Positions 15,915-25,891 are shown, numbered from the stretch's first letter. The stretch is 64,000 bases of DNA from Rhodanobacter sp. C06 (GCF_002001105.1 NZ_MUNP01000049.1:1-64000); one strand, 5' to 3'. Program-made: numbers and translations. Notes: generated from the sequence alone by a model not told the origin.

Positions 15915-17693
15915 TCAGGGCGACTTGCAGTCACAGTGCTTCTCGTCGGCGTAGGGTGATTTCCCGCCGTCGGCGATGAACTGGTCGATGCGCGCGTTGA
16001 GCACGGGCAACGGTACCGAGCCGGTGGACAGCACCGCGTCGTGGAAGGCGCGGATATCGAACTTCCGGCCCAGCGCCTGCTCGGCACGCGCGCGGTCATC
16101 GCGTATCGCCATCTCGCCCAGGTAATAGGACAGCGCCTGCGCCGGCCACGCGATGTAGCGATCCACCTCGGTTTCGATCTCGTGGTCGGCCAGCGCGGTG
16201 TTTTCGCGCAGGTAATCCTGCGCCTGCTGGCGCGTCCAGTGCAGGTGATGGATGCCGGTATCCACCACCAGCCGCGCCGCGCGCCAGGCCTGGTAGCTCA
16301 GGTAGCCGAACTGTTCGTAAGGCGTGTGGTAGATACCCATTTCCTGACCGAGGTATTCGCAGTACAGCGCCCAGCCTTCGCCATAGGCGGAGATGTACGA
16401 ATAGCGGCGGAAGTCCGGCAGGCCGTGCATCTCCGCCGCCAGCGGCATCTGCAGCGCGTGGCCGGGCGAGGATTCGTGCAGGGTCAGCGCGGGCAGCGAA
16501 TACAAGGGGCGCGAGGGCAGGTCGTAGGTGTTGACCAGGTAGATGCCCGGGCCGCCGCGGCCGCCGGTGTAGATCGGCGCCAGGTCGGCCGGCACCGGCT
16601 CGATGGCGAAGCGACGGCGTGGCAGGCGGCCGATGTAGTCGCCGACCTTGCCATCGACTTCCTTGGCGATCCAGGCGGCGTCCTTGAGCAGTTCGTCGGG
16701 CGTCTTGGCATAGAAGCGCGGGTCGGTGCGCAGGAAGTGCAGGAAGTCGGCGAAACTGCCCTTGAAGCCGGTCTGCCTGATCGTCTCCAGCATCTGCTGG
16801 TGGATGATCGCCACCTGCTGCAGGCCGAGCTGGTGGATGGCGTCGGGCGTCATGTCCAGCGTGGTGTATTCGCGGATCTGCGCCTGGTAGAAAGCCTTGC
16901 CGTCCGGCAGGTCCTCGGCGGCGATGTCGGTGCGCGCCTTGGGGATGTACTCGTCCCGCATGAAGTCGAGCAGCCGGGCATAGGCCGGGATCACGTCCTG
17001 CTTGATCGCAGCCAGTGCCGCGGCGCGCAGTCTGGCCTGCTCGGCGGCGGGGATGCTCGAGGGCATGTGCCTGAACGGTGTGTAGAAAAGATTCTGCTCG
17101 CCCGGTGCATCGGCCACTTCGCTGATCGATTGCGTACGCCCCTGCAGGATGATCTTCGGTTGGCTGAAACCGCGCGCCAGGCCCAGCCGCATGTTGTCGG
17201 TTTCCTCGCGGAAGTAGCGCGGGATGTCGCGCAGCTTGCCGATGTAGTCCCGGTATTCCTGCGGCCTGGCGTAGGTGACGCGGGCGGTGAAGCCCAGGTC
17301 ACTCCAGAAGCCCGAGTCGCTGTTGAACGGCATTTCCCAGGTGCGGAAATGCTGGTCGGCCAGCTGGGTTTCGATCTGGTCGTGGTAGACCGCGTAGTCG
17401 ACCGCGTCTTCGCCGTGCAGCTCGGCCGGCTTGATGGCATCGAGTTTTTCCAGCACGTCGCTCCAGTAGCGCTCGCGCATCGCCTGGGTGGAGGCATCGA
17501 CCCTGGGCAGATGGTCGGAAGGCGCGCCCTGGCTGTCCTCGTCGTCCAGGCCCTGGAACTGTTCCTGCCGCCATGACCACTCCCGCGTGTAGATCGCGTG
17601 GAAGCGGGTCGCCGCATCGTCGGCGGCCCGCGCATGGGGTGAGGCGGCGGCCAGGCAAATGACGCATCCCAGACTGGCGAACAGCTTGCTCAT
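15915..17693 (-). CDS. Secreted DUF885 metalloprotease-like protein
   Basis: A 592-residue protein with a signal peptide (about 1-23, ending ARA). DUF885 proteins are predicted zincin-like peptidases: TLHESSPGHALQ is the family's variant HExxxGH motif, and SAYGEGWALYCE supplies the third acidic ligand. It should act in the periplasm or outside the cell. The C-terminus ends HCDCKSP. Located between an M24 peptidase gene and a permease gene, it could cut peptides before uptake. The exact substrate is unknown. Confidence 0.87.
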   Translation of the reverse strand: MSKLFASLGCVICLAAASPHARAADDAATRFHAIYTREWSWRQEQFQGLDDEDSQGAPSDHLPRVDASTQAMRERYWSDVLEKLDAIKPAELHGEDAVDYAVYHDQIETQLADQHFRTWEMPFNSDSGFWSDLGFTARVTYARPQEYRDYIGKLRDIPRYFREETDNMRLGLARGFSQPKIILQGRTQSISEVADAPGEQNLFYTPFRHMPSSIPAAEQARLRAAALAAIKQDVIPAYARLLDFMRDEYIPKARTDIAAEDLPDGKAFYQAQIREYTTLDMTPDAIHQLGLQQVAIIHQQMLETIRQTGFKGSFADFLHFLRTDPRFYAKTPDELLKDAAWIAKEVDGKVGDYIGRLPRRRFAIEPVPADLAPIYTGGRGGPGIYLVNTYDLPSRPLYSLPALTLHESSPGHALQMPLAAEMHGLPDFRRYSYISAYGEGWALYCEYLGQEMGIYHTPYEQFGYLSYQAWRAARLVVDTGIHHLHWTRQQAQDYLRENTALADHEIETEVDRYIAWPAQALSYYLGEMAIRDDRARAEQALGRKFDIRAFHDAVLSTGSVPLPVLNARIDQFIADGGKSPYADEKHCDCKSP

Positions 17694-17748
17694 GGGCGGG
17701 TGTCTCCGTGTCGATGGCGCATGCGTCGGCGGCGTGGAGTCGATGGAA

Positions 17749-18957
17749 TCAGGTGAATGGCTGGTCGATGGCGGGCGACGGCGGGGTGAACCAGGCGGCG
17801 CCGTCGCCGGTGACGTGGAAGTGGTCTTCCAGGCGCACGCCGAAGCGGTCGGGCAGCACGATCATCGGCTCGTCGCTGCAGCACATGCCCGCCTGCAGCT
17901 CGGTGGCATTGCCGCGCACCAGGTAGGGCGTCTCGTGGATGCTCAGGCCGCAGCCGTGTCCGGTGCGGTGCGGGATGCCGGGCAGGCGGTAGTCGGGGCC
18001 GAGTCCGGCGCGCTCCACCACGGCGCGCGCGGCGGCATCCACCGCGGCGCAGGACACGCCGGGGCGGACTGCCTCGAACGCCGCGCGCTGCGCGGCCTGC
18101 TCCAGCTCCCAGATGCGCGCCTGCTCCGCCGTGGGCCGGCCGAAGATGTAGGTGCGGGTGATGTCGGACTGGTAGCCCTGCACGCTGCAGCCGGTATCGA
18201 TCAGCACCAGTTCGTTTTCGGCCAGCCGCTGCTCGCCGGGAATGCCGTGCGGATACGCGGTGGCGCGGCCGAATTGCACGATGCAGAAGGTCGAACCGTT
18301 GTCGGCGCCCAGCGCACGGTGCGCGCCGTCGATGAAGCGGGTCAGCTCGATGCTGCTGATGCCTTCGTGGACCAGGCCGGCGGCCAGCCGGTGCACCTGC
18401 AGCGTCATCGCGGTAGCCTGCTGCATCAGCGCCAGCTCGGCCGGCGACTTGCACATGCGGCAGCCGTCGACGATGGCGCTGGCATCCACCACGGGCATGC
18501 CGACCAGCGCCGCGCGCAGGCGTTCGGCGACCACGCTGGTGGCGGCCGGGTCGAGCGCGAGGCTGCCGGCGCCGCGCTCGCGCAAGGCATCGGCGACCAG
18601 CGCCTGCGGATCCTCGTGTTCCTCCCAGTAGCGCAGCCCGACCGGGATGCGCAGGGCGTGGGCCAGCGAGCCGGCCTCGAACGCGGGGCAGATCACCAGC
18701 GGCTCGCCGCGCGCGGTCAGCAGCAGGCCGAGCAGCCGCTCGCTGGCACCCCAGCCGATGCCGCTGAAATAGCGCAGCGAGGCGCCGGCGGTGATCAGCA
18801 GCGCATCGGTGCGCTGTTCGCGCATCAGGGCACGGGCGCGTTCCAGCCGCCGCTGGTATTCGTCGGCGGTGATCGCGGGCGCCGGGGTCGCCCACGGTGC
18901 GAGTAGCGCCTGTGCCGCGGCGTGGTCGAGGCCGCCGATCTGGGCGGGCGACCTCAT
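17749..18957 (-). CDS. M24-family Xaa-Pro-type dipeptidase/aminopeptidase
   Basis: A 402-residue pita-bread metallopeptidase. The N-terminal creatinase-like domain (about 1-165) is followed by the catalytic domain with all five metal ligands visible: LIDTGCS and SDITRTY aspartates, the HRTGHG histidine, the SDEPM glutamate and the VRLED glutamate. Relatives cleave Xaa-Pro bonds. Its ATG overlaps the TGA of the aldehyde dehydrogenase gene by three bases, tying it to the hydroxyproline operon, where it may release proline or hydroxyproline from imported peptides. It has no signal peptide, so it is cytosolic. Confidence 0.88.
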   Translation of the reverse strand: MRSPAQIGGLDHAAAQALLAPWATPAPAITADEYQRRLERARALMREQRTDALLITAGASLRYFSGIGWGASERLLGLLLTARGEPLVICPAFEAGSLAHALRIPVGLRYWEEHEDPQALVADALRERGAGSLALDPAATSVVAERLRAALVGMPVVDASAIVDGCRMCKSPAELALMQQATAMTLQVHRLAAGLVHEGISSIELTRFIDGAHRALGADNGSTFCIVQFGRATAYPHGIPGEQRLAENELVLIDTGCSVQGYQSDITRTYIFGRPTAEQARIWELEQAAQRAAFEAVRPGVSCAAVDAAARAVVERAGLGPDYRLPGIPHRTGHGCGLSIHETPYLVRGNATELQAGMCCSDEPMIVLPDRFGVRLEDHFHVTGDGAAWFTPPSPAIDQPFT

Positions 18958-20552
18958 GCGCCGGTGGCCGTGCCGTCGACGTCATCGACGCACCAGTGGC
19001 CGTCGATCTGCCGTGCCACGCCACCCGGGTTGCGGTCGCGCAGTTCCGGCGGCAGTTGCCCGTCCGGCACGTGGTCGTAGCTGTGCAGCGCGGTGAAGCG
19101 CTGGATCGCCGCCGGCATGCCGACCGCGGTAAAGCCGGGATGGCCGGTGCTGGGGTAGGGGCCGCCGTGGTTCATCGCCGGGCTCACCGCCACGCCGGTC
19201 GGCATGCGGTTGCCGATCAGCCGGCCCACGCGTGGACGCAGCGCGGCGGCGACTTGCGCCCATGCGTTGTCGTCGCTGCCGTCGGCGGCGCTGTAAATCG
19301 TGCCGGTGAGGTTGCCTTCGAACGCCGCCGCCAGCGCGGCCATCTGCGCGACATCGTCGGCGCGCACCAGCAGGCCGACCGGGCCGAACGCCTCGGTCTG
19401 CAGCGCCTGCGGTGCACGCAGGAACTGCGCGGCATCCACCTGCAGCAGGGTGGGCTGGTAGCGATAGCCCGGGCCCGCCGCGTTGCCACCGGCCAGCCGT
19501 TCGGCGCCGGCCCCGCGCAGGATGGCCACGTTGCGCTGCAGGTGCTCCAGCACGCCGCGCGAAAACAGCACGCCCGCGGCGGCGTTGCCGAAATGCGCGG
19601 TGGCGGCGGCGACGAAGGCATCGCCATCGGCGCCGCGCGGCACCACCACCACGCCAGGGTTGGTGCAGAACTGGCCGCTGCCCATCGTGCACGAGCTGAA
19701 GAATTCCTGCGCCAGCGCGGCGCCGCGCTCGGCCAGCGCACCGGGCAGCAGGAAGACCGGATTGACGCTGGACAGCTCCAGGTAGGCCGGCACCCCGGCC
19801 GCGTCGGCGGCGGCTTTCAGCGCCAGGCCGCCGGCGCGGCTGCCGGTGAAGCCGATCGCGCCCAGGCGCGGATCGCCGGCCAGTTTCAGGCCGAGTGTCG
19901 GGTCGAACTGGTAGAGCATCTGCACCGCCGCTGCGGGCAGGCCGGCCTCGCGCAGCGCGGCATGGGCCAGCTGCGCCAGCCGCTCGCTGGTGGCCGGGTG
20001 CGAGGGATGCGCCTTCGCGATCACCGGATTGCGCGCCGCGATCGCCGAGGCGAAATCGCTGCCGGCGATCGCGTTGAAGGCGAACGGGAAGTTGTTCGGC
20101 CCGAACACCAGCACCGGCTTGTGCAGCGGTGCGCGATGGTTGCGCAGGCCTGCGGCCGTGTCGATCACCGGCTGCGTCCAGCTGAAGTTGCGCACGGCGC
20201 GCGCGGCCTGGCGCAGCTGGCCGCTGGTGCGCGGCAGTTCCACCTTGGCCAACCGAGTCTCCGCGGGCAGCGCGGTCTCCGCGTGGGCCAGCGCGACCAG
20301 CGTCTCCGCGTCGTGCTCGATGCCGCCGGCATAGGCGTCGAGGAAGGTGGCGATCCGTTCCGCTGGCGTCCTCGCCAGTTCATCCGCCGCCGCGGCGGCG
20401 GCAGTGATGGCGGCTTCCACGTCGGCCGCGCCGTTGACCGGAAACTCCGCGCCGATGGCGTTGCCGGTGGCCGGGTCCTCGGCGCGGAAGCTGGCGAGCA
20501 GTTCGCTGGCCGGCCGCCAGTCGCCCGCGATCAGCAGCGGTTGCGTGGCCAT
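18954..20552 (-). CDS. Alpha-ketoglutaric semialdehyde dehydrogenase (2,5-dioxovalerate dehydrogenase)
   Basis: A 532-residue NAD(P)-dependent aldehyde dehydrogenase, the last catabolic step of hydroxyproline breakdown (2,5-dioxopentanoate to 2-oxoglutarate). Catalytic residues are C296 in GSGQFCTNPG and E259 in YLELSSVNP. The extra length over standard ALDHs and the FGPNNFPFAFN segment match the KGSADH/FALDH-like group. It sits one base after the deaminase gene that makes its substrate and overlaps the M24 peptidase gene. Assignment to hydroxyproline rather than sugar-acid pathways rests on its neighbours. Confidence 0.9.
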   Translation of the reverse strand: MATQPLLIAGDWRPASELLASFRAEDPATGNAIGAEFPVNGAADVEAAITAAAAAADELARTPAERIATFLDAYAGGIEHDAETLVALAHAETALPAETRLAKVELPRTSGQLRQAARAVRNFSWTQPVIDTAAGLRNHRAPLHKPVLVFGPNNFPFAFNAIAGSDFASAIAARNPVIAKAHPSHPATSERLAQLAHAALREAGLPAAAVQMLYQFDPTLGLKLAGDPRLGAIGFTGSRAGGLALKAAADAAGVPAYLELSSVNPVFLLPGALAERGAALAQEFFSSCTMGSGQFCTNPGVVVVPRGADGDAFVAAATAHFGNAAAGVLFSRGVLEHLQRNVAILRGAGAERLAGGNAAGPGYRYQPTLLQVDAAQFLRAPQALQTEAFGPVGLLVRADDVAQMAALAAAFEGNLTGTIYSAADGSDDNAWAQVAAALRPRVGRLIGNRMPTGVAVSPAMNHGGPYPSTGHPGFTAVGMPAAIQRFTALHSYDHVPDGQLPPELRDRNPGGVARQIDGHWCVDDVDGTATGA

Positions 20553-20553
20553 C

Positions 20554-21459
20554 TCAGAGCACCGGCGCGTGGGCGATGGCGTGGTCGATCACGCGCAGGG
20601 CGGCTTCGCGTTCGGCGCCATGCATCGCCAGTCGCGGCGCGCGCACGCGTTCGCTGCCCAGTCCGACCTTTTCCTGCACCAGCTTGATCAGCTGGACGAA
20701 CTTCGGCACGGTGTCCAGGCGCAGCAGCGGCAGGAACCAGGCATACAGCTCGGCGGCCGCCTCGGCGCCGCCGTCGCGCGCCAACTCGAACAGCTTCACC
20801 GATTCCTTCGGGTAGGCGTTGACCAGGCCGGCGATCCAGCCGCGCGCGCCCATCGCCACGCCTTCGACGATCGCGTCGTCCATGCCGACCAGCAATTCCA
20901 GGCGGTTGCCCAGCAGCGCGCGCAGCGCGGCGAAGCGGCGCACGTCGCCCGAGGATTCCTTCACCGCCTGCACGTTGGGATAGGCGTGCGCGAGTTCGGC
21001 AATCTGCTCCGGCGAGAAGTCCGTCTTGTAGGCGATCGGGTTGTTGTAAAGCATGCACGGCAGATCGGTCGCCGCGATCACCGCGCGCAAGTGCGCGCCC
21101 ATCTCGCGCCAGTCGGTGGAATACACGTAGGGCGGCAGCACCATCAGGCCCGAGGCGCCCAGCGCCTTGGCCTCGCGGGCGAGGCGCACGGCCTCTTCGG
21201 TGGACAGCGCGGCGATGCCCGGGATTACCGGTGCGCGCCCGTCCAGCGCCTTCACCAGGGTGCGGATGATCGCCAGCTTTTCGTCGAACGTCAGCGTCGC
21301 CGCCTCGCCCAGCGAGCCCAGCGGGACGATGCCCTTGCAGCCGCTGTCGATCAGCGTGCGCGCGTGCCTGGCGAGGAAGTCGTGATCGACCTGGCCGTCG
21401 GTGGTGAATGGCGTGGTGATGGCGGGAATCACGCCGCGCCAGATGGATGCGTTGCTCAT
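20554..21459 (-). CDS. 1-pyrroline-4-hydroxy-2-carboxylate deaminase (DapA family)
   Basis: A 301-residue class I TIM-barrel lyase of the dihydrodipicolinate synthase family. The Schiff-base lysine K167 (VQAVKESSG) and the tyrosine Y138 (MLYNNP) are present. Within this operon it should convert the product of the D-hydroxyproline dehydrogenase to 2,5-dioxopentanoate with loss of ammonia and water. Two bases separate it from the upstream flavoprotein gene and one base from the downstream dehydrogenase gene. A DapA paralogue of other function is possible if context is ignored. Confidence 0.88.
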   Translation of the reverse strand: MSNASIWRGVIPAITTPFTTDGQVDHDFLARHARTLIDSGCKGIVPLGSLGEAATLTFDEKLAIIRTLVKALDGRAPVIPGIAALSTEEAVRLAREAKALGASGLMVLPPYVYSTDWREMGAHLRAVIAATDLPCMLYNNPIAYKTDFSPEQIAELAHAYPNVQAVKESSGDVRRFAALRALLGNRLELLVGMDDAIVEGVAMGARGWIAGLVNAYPKESVKLFELARDGGAEAAAELYAWFLPLLRLDTVPKFVQLIKLVQEKVGLGSERVRAPRLAMHGAEREAALRVIDHAIAHAPVL

Positions 21460-21461
21460 GG

Positions 21462-22745
21462 TCAGCTACCTCGGTATGCGTCGGAAGGAAGAGTGGCAAG
21501 TCCGGCCAGCGTGGCCAGACGAGCGGGGAAAACGGGCGGGCGCGCGGCGCCGCGCGGGAAGCGGCCCAGTTCGGCCAGCGCCGCGCCGCAGATGCGGCCC
21601 TGGCAGGCGCCCATGCCGCAGCGCGTGGCGAGCTTGGCGGCGCGGGCGTCGCCGAAGCCGGCAAGCGCGCCGAGGCGGACGTCTTCGCAGCGGCAGACCG
21701 GCGTCTGGTCGTCGGCCAGCGTGCGCAGACGCGGATCGAGCGTGAAGTGCCGGGCGAGCAGCGCGTCGAAGCGTCGTTCACGATCCCGTTGCGGCATCCA
21801 GGCGCTGGCCGCCGCGGTATCGCCGATCGCCATGAGGCCTGCCATCGCGCCTTCGATGCGCGCGACCGCCAGCCCGCCGATGCCGCAGGATTCGCCGGCG
21901 GCATGGACGTTGGCCACGCTGGTGCGCAGCAGGGAGTCGACTTGCACGCGCGGATGGGTATCCGCGTCGTCGAGGGCGCAGCCGAGCAGCGATGCCAGTT
22001 CGGTATTCGGCACCAGCCCGTAACCCGCGGCGAGCAAGTCGCACTCGACATGCTGCACGCCGCGGGGTGTTTCGATCTCCACGCCGCGCACGGCGTCGTC
22101 GCCGACGGCTTCGCGCACGAAGGAACCGAAGCGATACGGCACGCCGGCAAGACGCAGGCGCAAGCCGGCGGCCTGCCAGGCGCGGGCCGGCCATTGGCGC
22201 AGTTGCCAAGCGAAGGAACGGACCGCATCGGCGGAGGCCTGCTCGAAAATGCCGAGCACCTGCGCGCCATGCTTGCGCAAGGTATCCGCAGCGGCCAGCA
22301 GCAACGGTCCGCTGCCGGCGATCACGACGCGCTTGCCGGCCACGGGCCAGCCCTGCTTGGCGAGGGCCTGCAGGCCGCCGGCGCCGGTCACGCCGGGCAG
22401 CGTCCAGCCGGGAAAAGGCAGCAGCAGTTCGCGCGCACCGGTGGCAAGCACCAGCGCGCCGAACGACAGCAGCCGGGAATCCTGCGGCGTTTCCACGCGC
22501 AGCGCCGTCGGCTCCGCGGCGACCACGCTGTGGCGCACCAGCACTTCAACGCCTTGCAGCTTGTCGATGGCCCGGCGCGCCGCACGCGGCGCCGGCAGGC
22601 GCACGTCGTGCCGCCAGACCTGTCCGCCGGCACGCGGCTGCGCGTCGAGCAGGCCCACGCGCGCGCCACGCGATGCGGCAGCCTGCGCCGCCGCAAGGCC
22701 GGCCGGGCCAGCGCCCACCACGAGAACGTCGTAATGCTCACGCAT
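21462..22745 (-). CDS. D-hydroxyproline dehydrogenase, NAD(P)/FAD-binding subunit with BFD-type [2Fe-2S] domain
   Basis: A 427-residue pyridine-nucleotide-disulphide-oxidoreductase-like flavoprotein. The N-terminus binds FAD (VLVVGAGPAGLAAAQAA) and a second Rossmann motif reads VVIAGSGPLLLAAA. The C-terminal cysteine cluster (VCRCED, then CGMGACQGRIC) is a BFD-like [2Fe-2S] domain. It corresponds to the alpha subunit of heteromeric octopine/nopaline/hydroxyproline dehydrogenases (LhpB/HcnB-like). The gene overlaps the small ferredoxin-subunit gene by 8 bases, as expected for subunits of one complex. Confidence 0.87.
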   Translation of the reverse strand: MREHYDVLVVGAGPAGLAAAQAAASRGARVGLLDAQPRAGGQVWRHDVRLPAPRAARRAIDKLQGVEVLVRHSVVAAEPTALRVETPQDSRLLSFGALVLATGARELLLPFPGWTLPGVTGAGGLQALAKQGWPVAGKRVVIAGSGPLLLAAADTLRKHGAQVLGIFEQASADAVRSFAWQLRQWPARAWQAAGLRLRLAGVPYRFGSFVREAVGDDAVRGVEIETPRGVQHVECDLLAAGYGLVPNTELASLLGCALDDADTHPRVQVDSLLRTSVANVHAAGESCGIGGLAVARIEGAMAGLMAIGDTAAASAWMPQRDRERRFDALLARHFTLDPRLRTLADDQTPVCRCEDVRLGALAGFGDARAAKLATRCGMGACQGRICGAALAELGRFPRGAARPPVFPARLATLAGLATLPSDAYRGS

Positions 22746-22983
22746 CGGCGACCACCTGCATGCCTTCGCTGGCCGGCGTCATGCATGCGCGCACGTGGGC
22801 CACCCCATCCACCTGCACGCGACATTCGAAACACACGCCCATGCCGCACAGCGGTGCGCGTGGCGCACCATCCACCGAGCGGCGGAAACGCAGCGTGACC
22901 TGCGCCACCGCGGCGGCGACGCTGGCGCCGGCGGGCACTTCCACCGGATGGCCGTTCACCACCAGTCGCACCACGGCGCTCAT
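22738..22983 (-). CDS. D-hydroxyproline dehydrogenase, small [2Fe-2S] subunit
   Basis: An 81-residue ferredoxin-like protein with four cysteines in a C-x4-C-x2-C-x12-C arrangement (C46, C51, C54, C67, in PLCGMGVCFECRV and HVRAC). ATG 22983 ([11 protein letters not shown]) gives the normal compact length; the longer frame is a shadow of its neighbour. It shuttles electrons within the heterotrimeric dehydrogenase. Overlaps on both sides (8 bases downstream, 4 upstream) indicate strict co-translation. Confidence 0.87.
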   Translation of the reverse strand: MSAVVRLVVNGHPVEVPAGASVAAAVAQVTLRFRRSVDGAPRAPLCGMGVCFECRVQVDGVAHVRACMTPASEGMQVVADA

Positions 22984-24092
22984 GCCGCCATCCTCTGGGG
23001 CGAGTACGGTGCGGGATCGATGGCGGCCCGGCGGCCCTGGATCAGGTCGAGCATCAGTTTCGCGCTGCCCGGCGCGGTGGTTACGCCCAGGCCTTCGTGG
23101 CCGGCGGCCACCCACTGGTCGACGGCACCGGGCACGGCGCCGAGGTACGGACGTCCATCCGGCGTGGTGGGACGGAAGCCGGTCCAGATGCGCAGCGCCT
23201 GCAGTTCACGCAGGCGCGGCACGAAGGTGAAGCTGCGTTCGAGCATGCGCTGCACCATCGATGGCGAGACGCCGGCGTCGTTCGCGTGGAACTCGCGCGA
23301 GGAGCCAATCAGGATCTGTCCGGTCGGTCGCGGCTGCACGTTGAACGCCACGCTGCTGTCCGCATCGCCGTGGGCGCTGTCGGCATAGCCCAGTTCCAGC
23401 AACTGGTGGCGGATGAGGCCGGGATAGCGATCGGTGATGACGAGGTGCCCCTTGCGCGCGCGCATCGGCAGCATCGGCAGCAGGGCAGGCAGTGCGCAGC
23501 CCGTGGCCACCAGCACGGGGCCGGACAGGCGCGTGCCGTCGTCGAGCAGCACGCCGCCTCGTTGCAGCGATTGCGCGCGACGCCCCGCATACAGGCGTGC
23601 ACCACGCGATTGCGCGCGCTGCACCAGGTGGTTGGCGACGCGCGGCGGATACACCACCGCCTCGCGGGGTACCAGCATGCCGCCTGCGAGCCCCGGCACC
23701 AGCTCGGGTTCCAGTTCGTACAGCGCCGCGGCATCGACCAGCCGGGCATCGATGCCGGCGGCGCCCAGGCGCGCGATGCGCTGGCCGGCGGCGGCGAGCT
23801 CGTTGTCGTTGCGCGCCACCCACAAGGTGCCGCAGCGGCTGAATTCGGCTTCCTTCAGGTCGACGAATGCTTCCCACAGGCGCAGCGAGTAATGCGCGAG
23901 TGCGAGTTCGGCAGGATCGTCGTCCATCGCCACGAGATGGCCCATGGCCGCCGCCGTGGCGCCGCCGCCGATCGGACCGGGCTCCACGATAGCCACGCGC
24001 ATGCCCTCCGCACTGGCGGCATCGGCGCAGCTGGCGCCGACGATGCCGGCGCCGACGACGATCAGGTCGAACGTGGCGGCGGTGCCATTCAT
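22980..24092 (-). CDS. D-hydroxyproline dehydrogenase, DadA-like FAD catalytic subunit
   Basis: A 370-residue DAO/DadA-type flavoprotein that oxidises the D-imino acid. The dinucleotide motif is [24 protein letters not shown]-like DAO landmarks appear as [10 protein letters not shown], and the C-terminal FAD contact as [22 protein letters not shown] 24092 is chosen because it overlaps the epimerase stop and starts exactly at the first strand. It is the beta subunit beside the [2Fe-2S] subunit gene. Confidence 0.88.
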   Translation of the reverse strand: MNGTAATFDLIVVGAGIVGASCADAASAEGMRVAIVEPGPIGGGATAAAMGHLVAMDDDPAELALAHYSLRLWEAFVDLKEAEFSRCGTLWVARNDNELAAAGQRIARLGAAGIDARLVDAAALYELEPELVPGLAGGMLVPREAVVYPPRVANHLVQRAQSRGARLYAGRRAQSLQRGGVLLDDGTRLSGPVLVATGCALPALLPMLPMRARKGHLVITDRYPGLIRHQLLELGYADSAHGDADSSVAFNVQPRPTGQILIGSSREFHANDAGVSPSMVQRMLERSFTFVPRLRELQALRIWTGFRPTTPDGRPYLGAVPGAVDQWVAAGHEGLGVTTAPGSAKLMLDLIQGRRAAIDPAPYSPQRMAA

Positions 24093-25030
24093 TCCGCGCC
24101 GCTGCCCCACGCGAAGGCGTCCGCTTCGTCGAACAACAGCGTGCTGCGCGCCACCACGAACGCGGTGCCGGTGATTTGCGGACGCACGCCGCGCTCGCCC
24201 TGCGTGTAGCGGCCTTCGAACACGCTGCCGAGGATGCTTTCCTGTTGCCAGGTTTCGCCCGGTGAGAGCTTGCCGTCGGCGGCCAGACAGGCCAGCTTGG
24301 CGCTGGTGCCGGTGCCGCACGGCGAGCGGTCGTAGGCAAGGCCGGGGCACAGCACGAAGTTCCGGCCGTCCAGGCCGTCGACCGGCGATCGGGTGTTGAC
24401 CTCGATGTGGTCGATCTCGCCGTCTTCCGCGCCGGTGATGCCGTTCGCTTCCAGCGCGTGGCGAACCGCCTCGGTGTAGGTGGTGAGCGCGCGCTGGTGG
24501 CGGATCTCCAGCGGCAGCGGCGTGTCGTGGGTGATGAAGAACCAGTTGCCGCCCCAGGCGACGTCGCCGGTGACGCGGCCGTAACCCGGCACGTCGACGC
24601 CGACGCCGGCGGCGTGGCGATAGCTTTCCACGTTGTCGATGGTGACGCGGCCGTCGTCGTGCAGCTCCGCGCCCACGGTGCCCACCGGCGTATCGATGCG
24701 ATGCCTGCCGGGGCCGATGCGGCCCAGGTGCTGCAGCGTGCGCACCACGCCGATGGTGCCGTGGCCGCACATGCCGAGGTAGCCGACGTTGTTGAAGAAG
24801 ATCACCCCGGTGCAGGCGTCCGCGCTTTGCGGCGGCACCAGCAGCGCGCCGACCACGGTGCTGGAGCCGCGCGGTTCGCAGGCGATGGCGCTACGCCAGC
24901 GGTCGTACCGCTCGCGGAAACGTTGGCGCTGTTCGGGCAGCGTGCCGGGGCCGAGGTCCGGGAATCCGCCGATGACGACACGGGTGGGTTCGCCGCCGGT
25001 ATGCGAATCGATCACGTCTATCGTAGTCAT
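24089..25030 (-). CDS. 4-hydroxyproline 2-epimerase (proline racemase family)
   Basis: A 313-residue enzyme that turns trans-4-hydroxy-L-proline into cis-4-hydroxy-D-proline, the entry step of the pathway. Both acid/base cysteines of an active racemase/epimerase are present: C88 in GMCGHGTIG and C238 in [10 protein letters not shown], so it is not the dehydratase variant in which the first cysteine is threonine. ATG 25030 ([15 protein letters not shown]) matches the family N-terminus. It is the first gene of the minus-strand operon and diverges from a PAS-AraC gene across 132 bases. Confidence 0.92.
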   Translation of the reverse strand: MTTIDVIDSHTGGEPTRVVIGGFPDLGPGTLPEQRQRFRERYDRWRSAIACEPRGSSTVVGALLVPPQSADACTGVIFFNNVGYLGMCGHGTIGVVRTLQHLGRIGPGRHRIDTPVGTVGAELHDDGRVTIDNVESYRHAAGVGVDVPGYGRVTGDVAWGGNWFFITHDTPLPLEIRHQRALTTYTEAVRHALEANGITGAEDGEIDHIEVNTRSPVDGLDGRNFVLCPGLAYDRSPCGTGTSAKLACLAADGKLSPGETWQQESILGSVFEGRYTQGERGVRPQITGTAFVVARSTLLFDEADAFAWGSGAE

Positions 25031-25162
25031 GCGCCCATGCTCGCGCCGCCGCAACCGGGCGTCTATGGACGCTTGTGGCCCGCGGATGCGGAAGTCTGCA
25101 TACTTTTATCGCTTGCCGGAGCCGGCGATGCACCCGTCCCATGCACCTGCCGGAGCTGCGCA

Positions 25163-25870
25163 ATGGAAATGAAAATCTCGGCGAACGAATTGGAGGCGCT
25201 GTTCGATGCGCTGCCCGACGTGGTGTTCTTCGTGAAGGACACGACGGGCCGCTACACGCACGCCAATCTCACCCTGGTGCGCCGGCTCGGCCTCAAGCGC
25301 CGGGACGACGTGATCGGTCGCAGCGTGACCGAGCTGTTCCCCGTGGCCATGGGCGGCTCGTATGCGTCGCAGGACCGGCGCGTGCTGGGCGGCGAAGTGA
25401 TCGAGAACCAGCTCGAGGTGCATATCTTCGCGAACCGCGCCCCGGGCTGGTGCCTGACCTGCAAGCGCCCCCTGCGCCAGGGCGACGATATCTGCGGCGT
25501 GGTCGGCATCTCGCGCGACCTGGGGCAGCCGGATGGCCGCCATCCGACCTACCTGCGCTTGCGCCGCGTGCTGGCCCACCTGCAGGAGCGCTACGCCGAA
25601 AGCATCCGCGTGGCGACGCTGGCGGAACTGGCCGAGCTCTCGGTGGCGCAGCTCGAGCGGCACTTCCGACGTGTGTTCCAGCTCACCCCGCAGCAGGTGT
25701 TGACCAAGCTGCGCATCGAGGCGGCGATGCGGATGCTGCAGGGCGCCGGCAGCGTGGCGGCGATCGGGTTGGCTTGCGGCTTTGCCGACCAGAGTTCGTT
25801 CGCGCGCCAGTTCAAGGCCACGGTGGGCATGTCGCCACGCGATTACAGGAACATGATCACGGCGTCGTGA
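25163..25870 (+). CDS. PAS-AraC transcription regulator of the hydroxyproline operon
   Basis: A 235-residue protein with an N-terminal PAS-like sensor (about 8-115; LFDALPDVVFFVKDTTGRY, then VVGISRDLG) and a C-terminal AraC double helix-turn-helix (about 138-232; ATLAELAELSVAQLERHFRR and GFADQSSFARQFKATVGMSP). It diverges from the epimerase gene, so activation of that operon in response to hydroxyproline or a pathway intermediate is the obvious role, as for known LhpR-type AraC regulators. A small palindrome GCGTC-TATG-GACGC lies at 25059-25072 in the shared promoter region. Confidence 0.88.
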   Translation: MEMKISANELEALFDALPDVVFFVKDTTGRYTHANLTLVRRLGLKRRDDVIGRSVTELFPVAMGGSYASQDRRVLGGEVIENQLEVHIFANRAPGWCLTCKRPLRQGDDICGVVGISRDLGQPDGRHPTYLRLRRVLAHLQERYAESIRVATLAELAELSVAQLERHFRRVFQLTPQQVLTKLRIEAAMRMLQGAGSVAAIGLACGFADQSSFARQFKATVGMSPRDYRNMITAS

Positions 25871-25891
25871 ACGAGTGGGTCCCGGGCGCCC

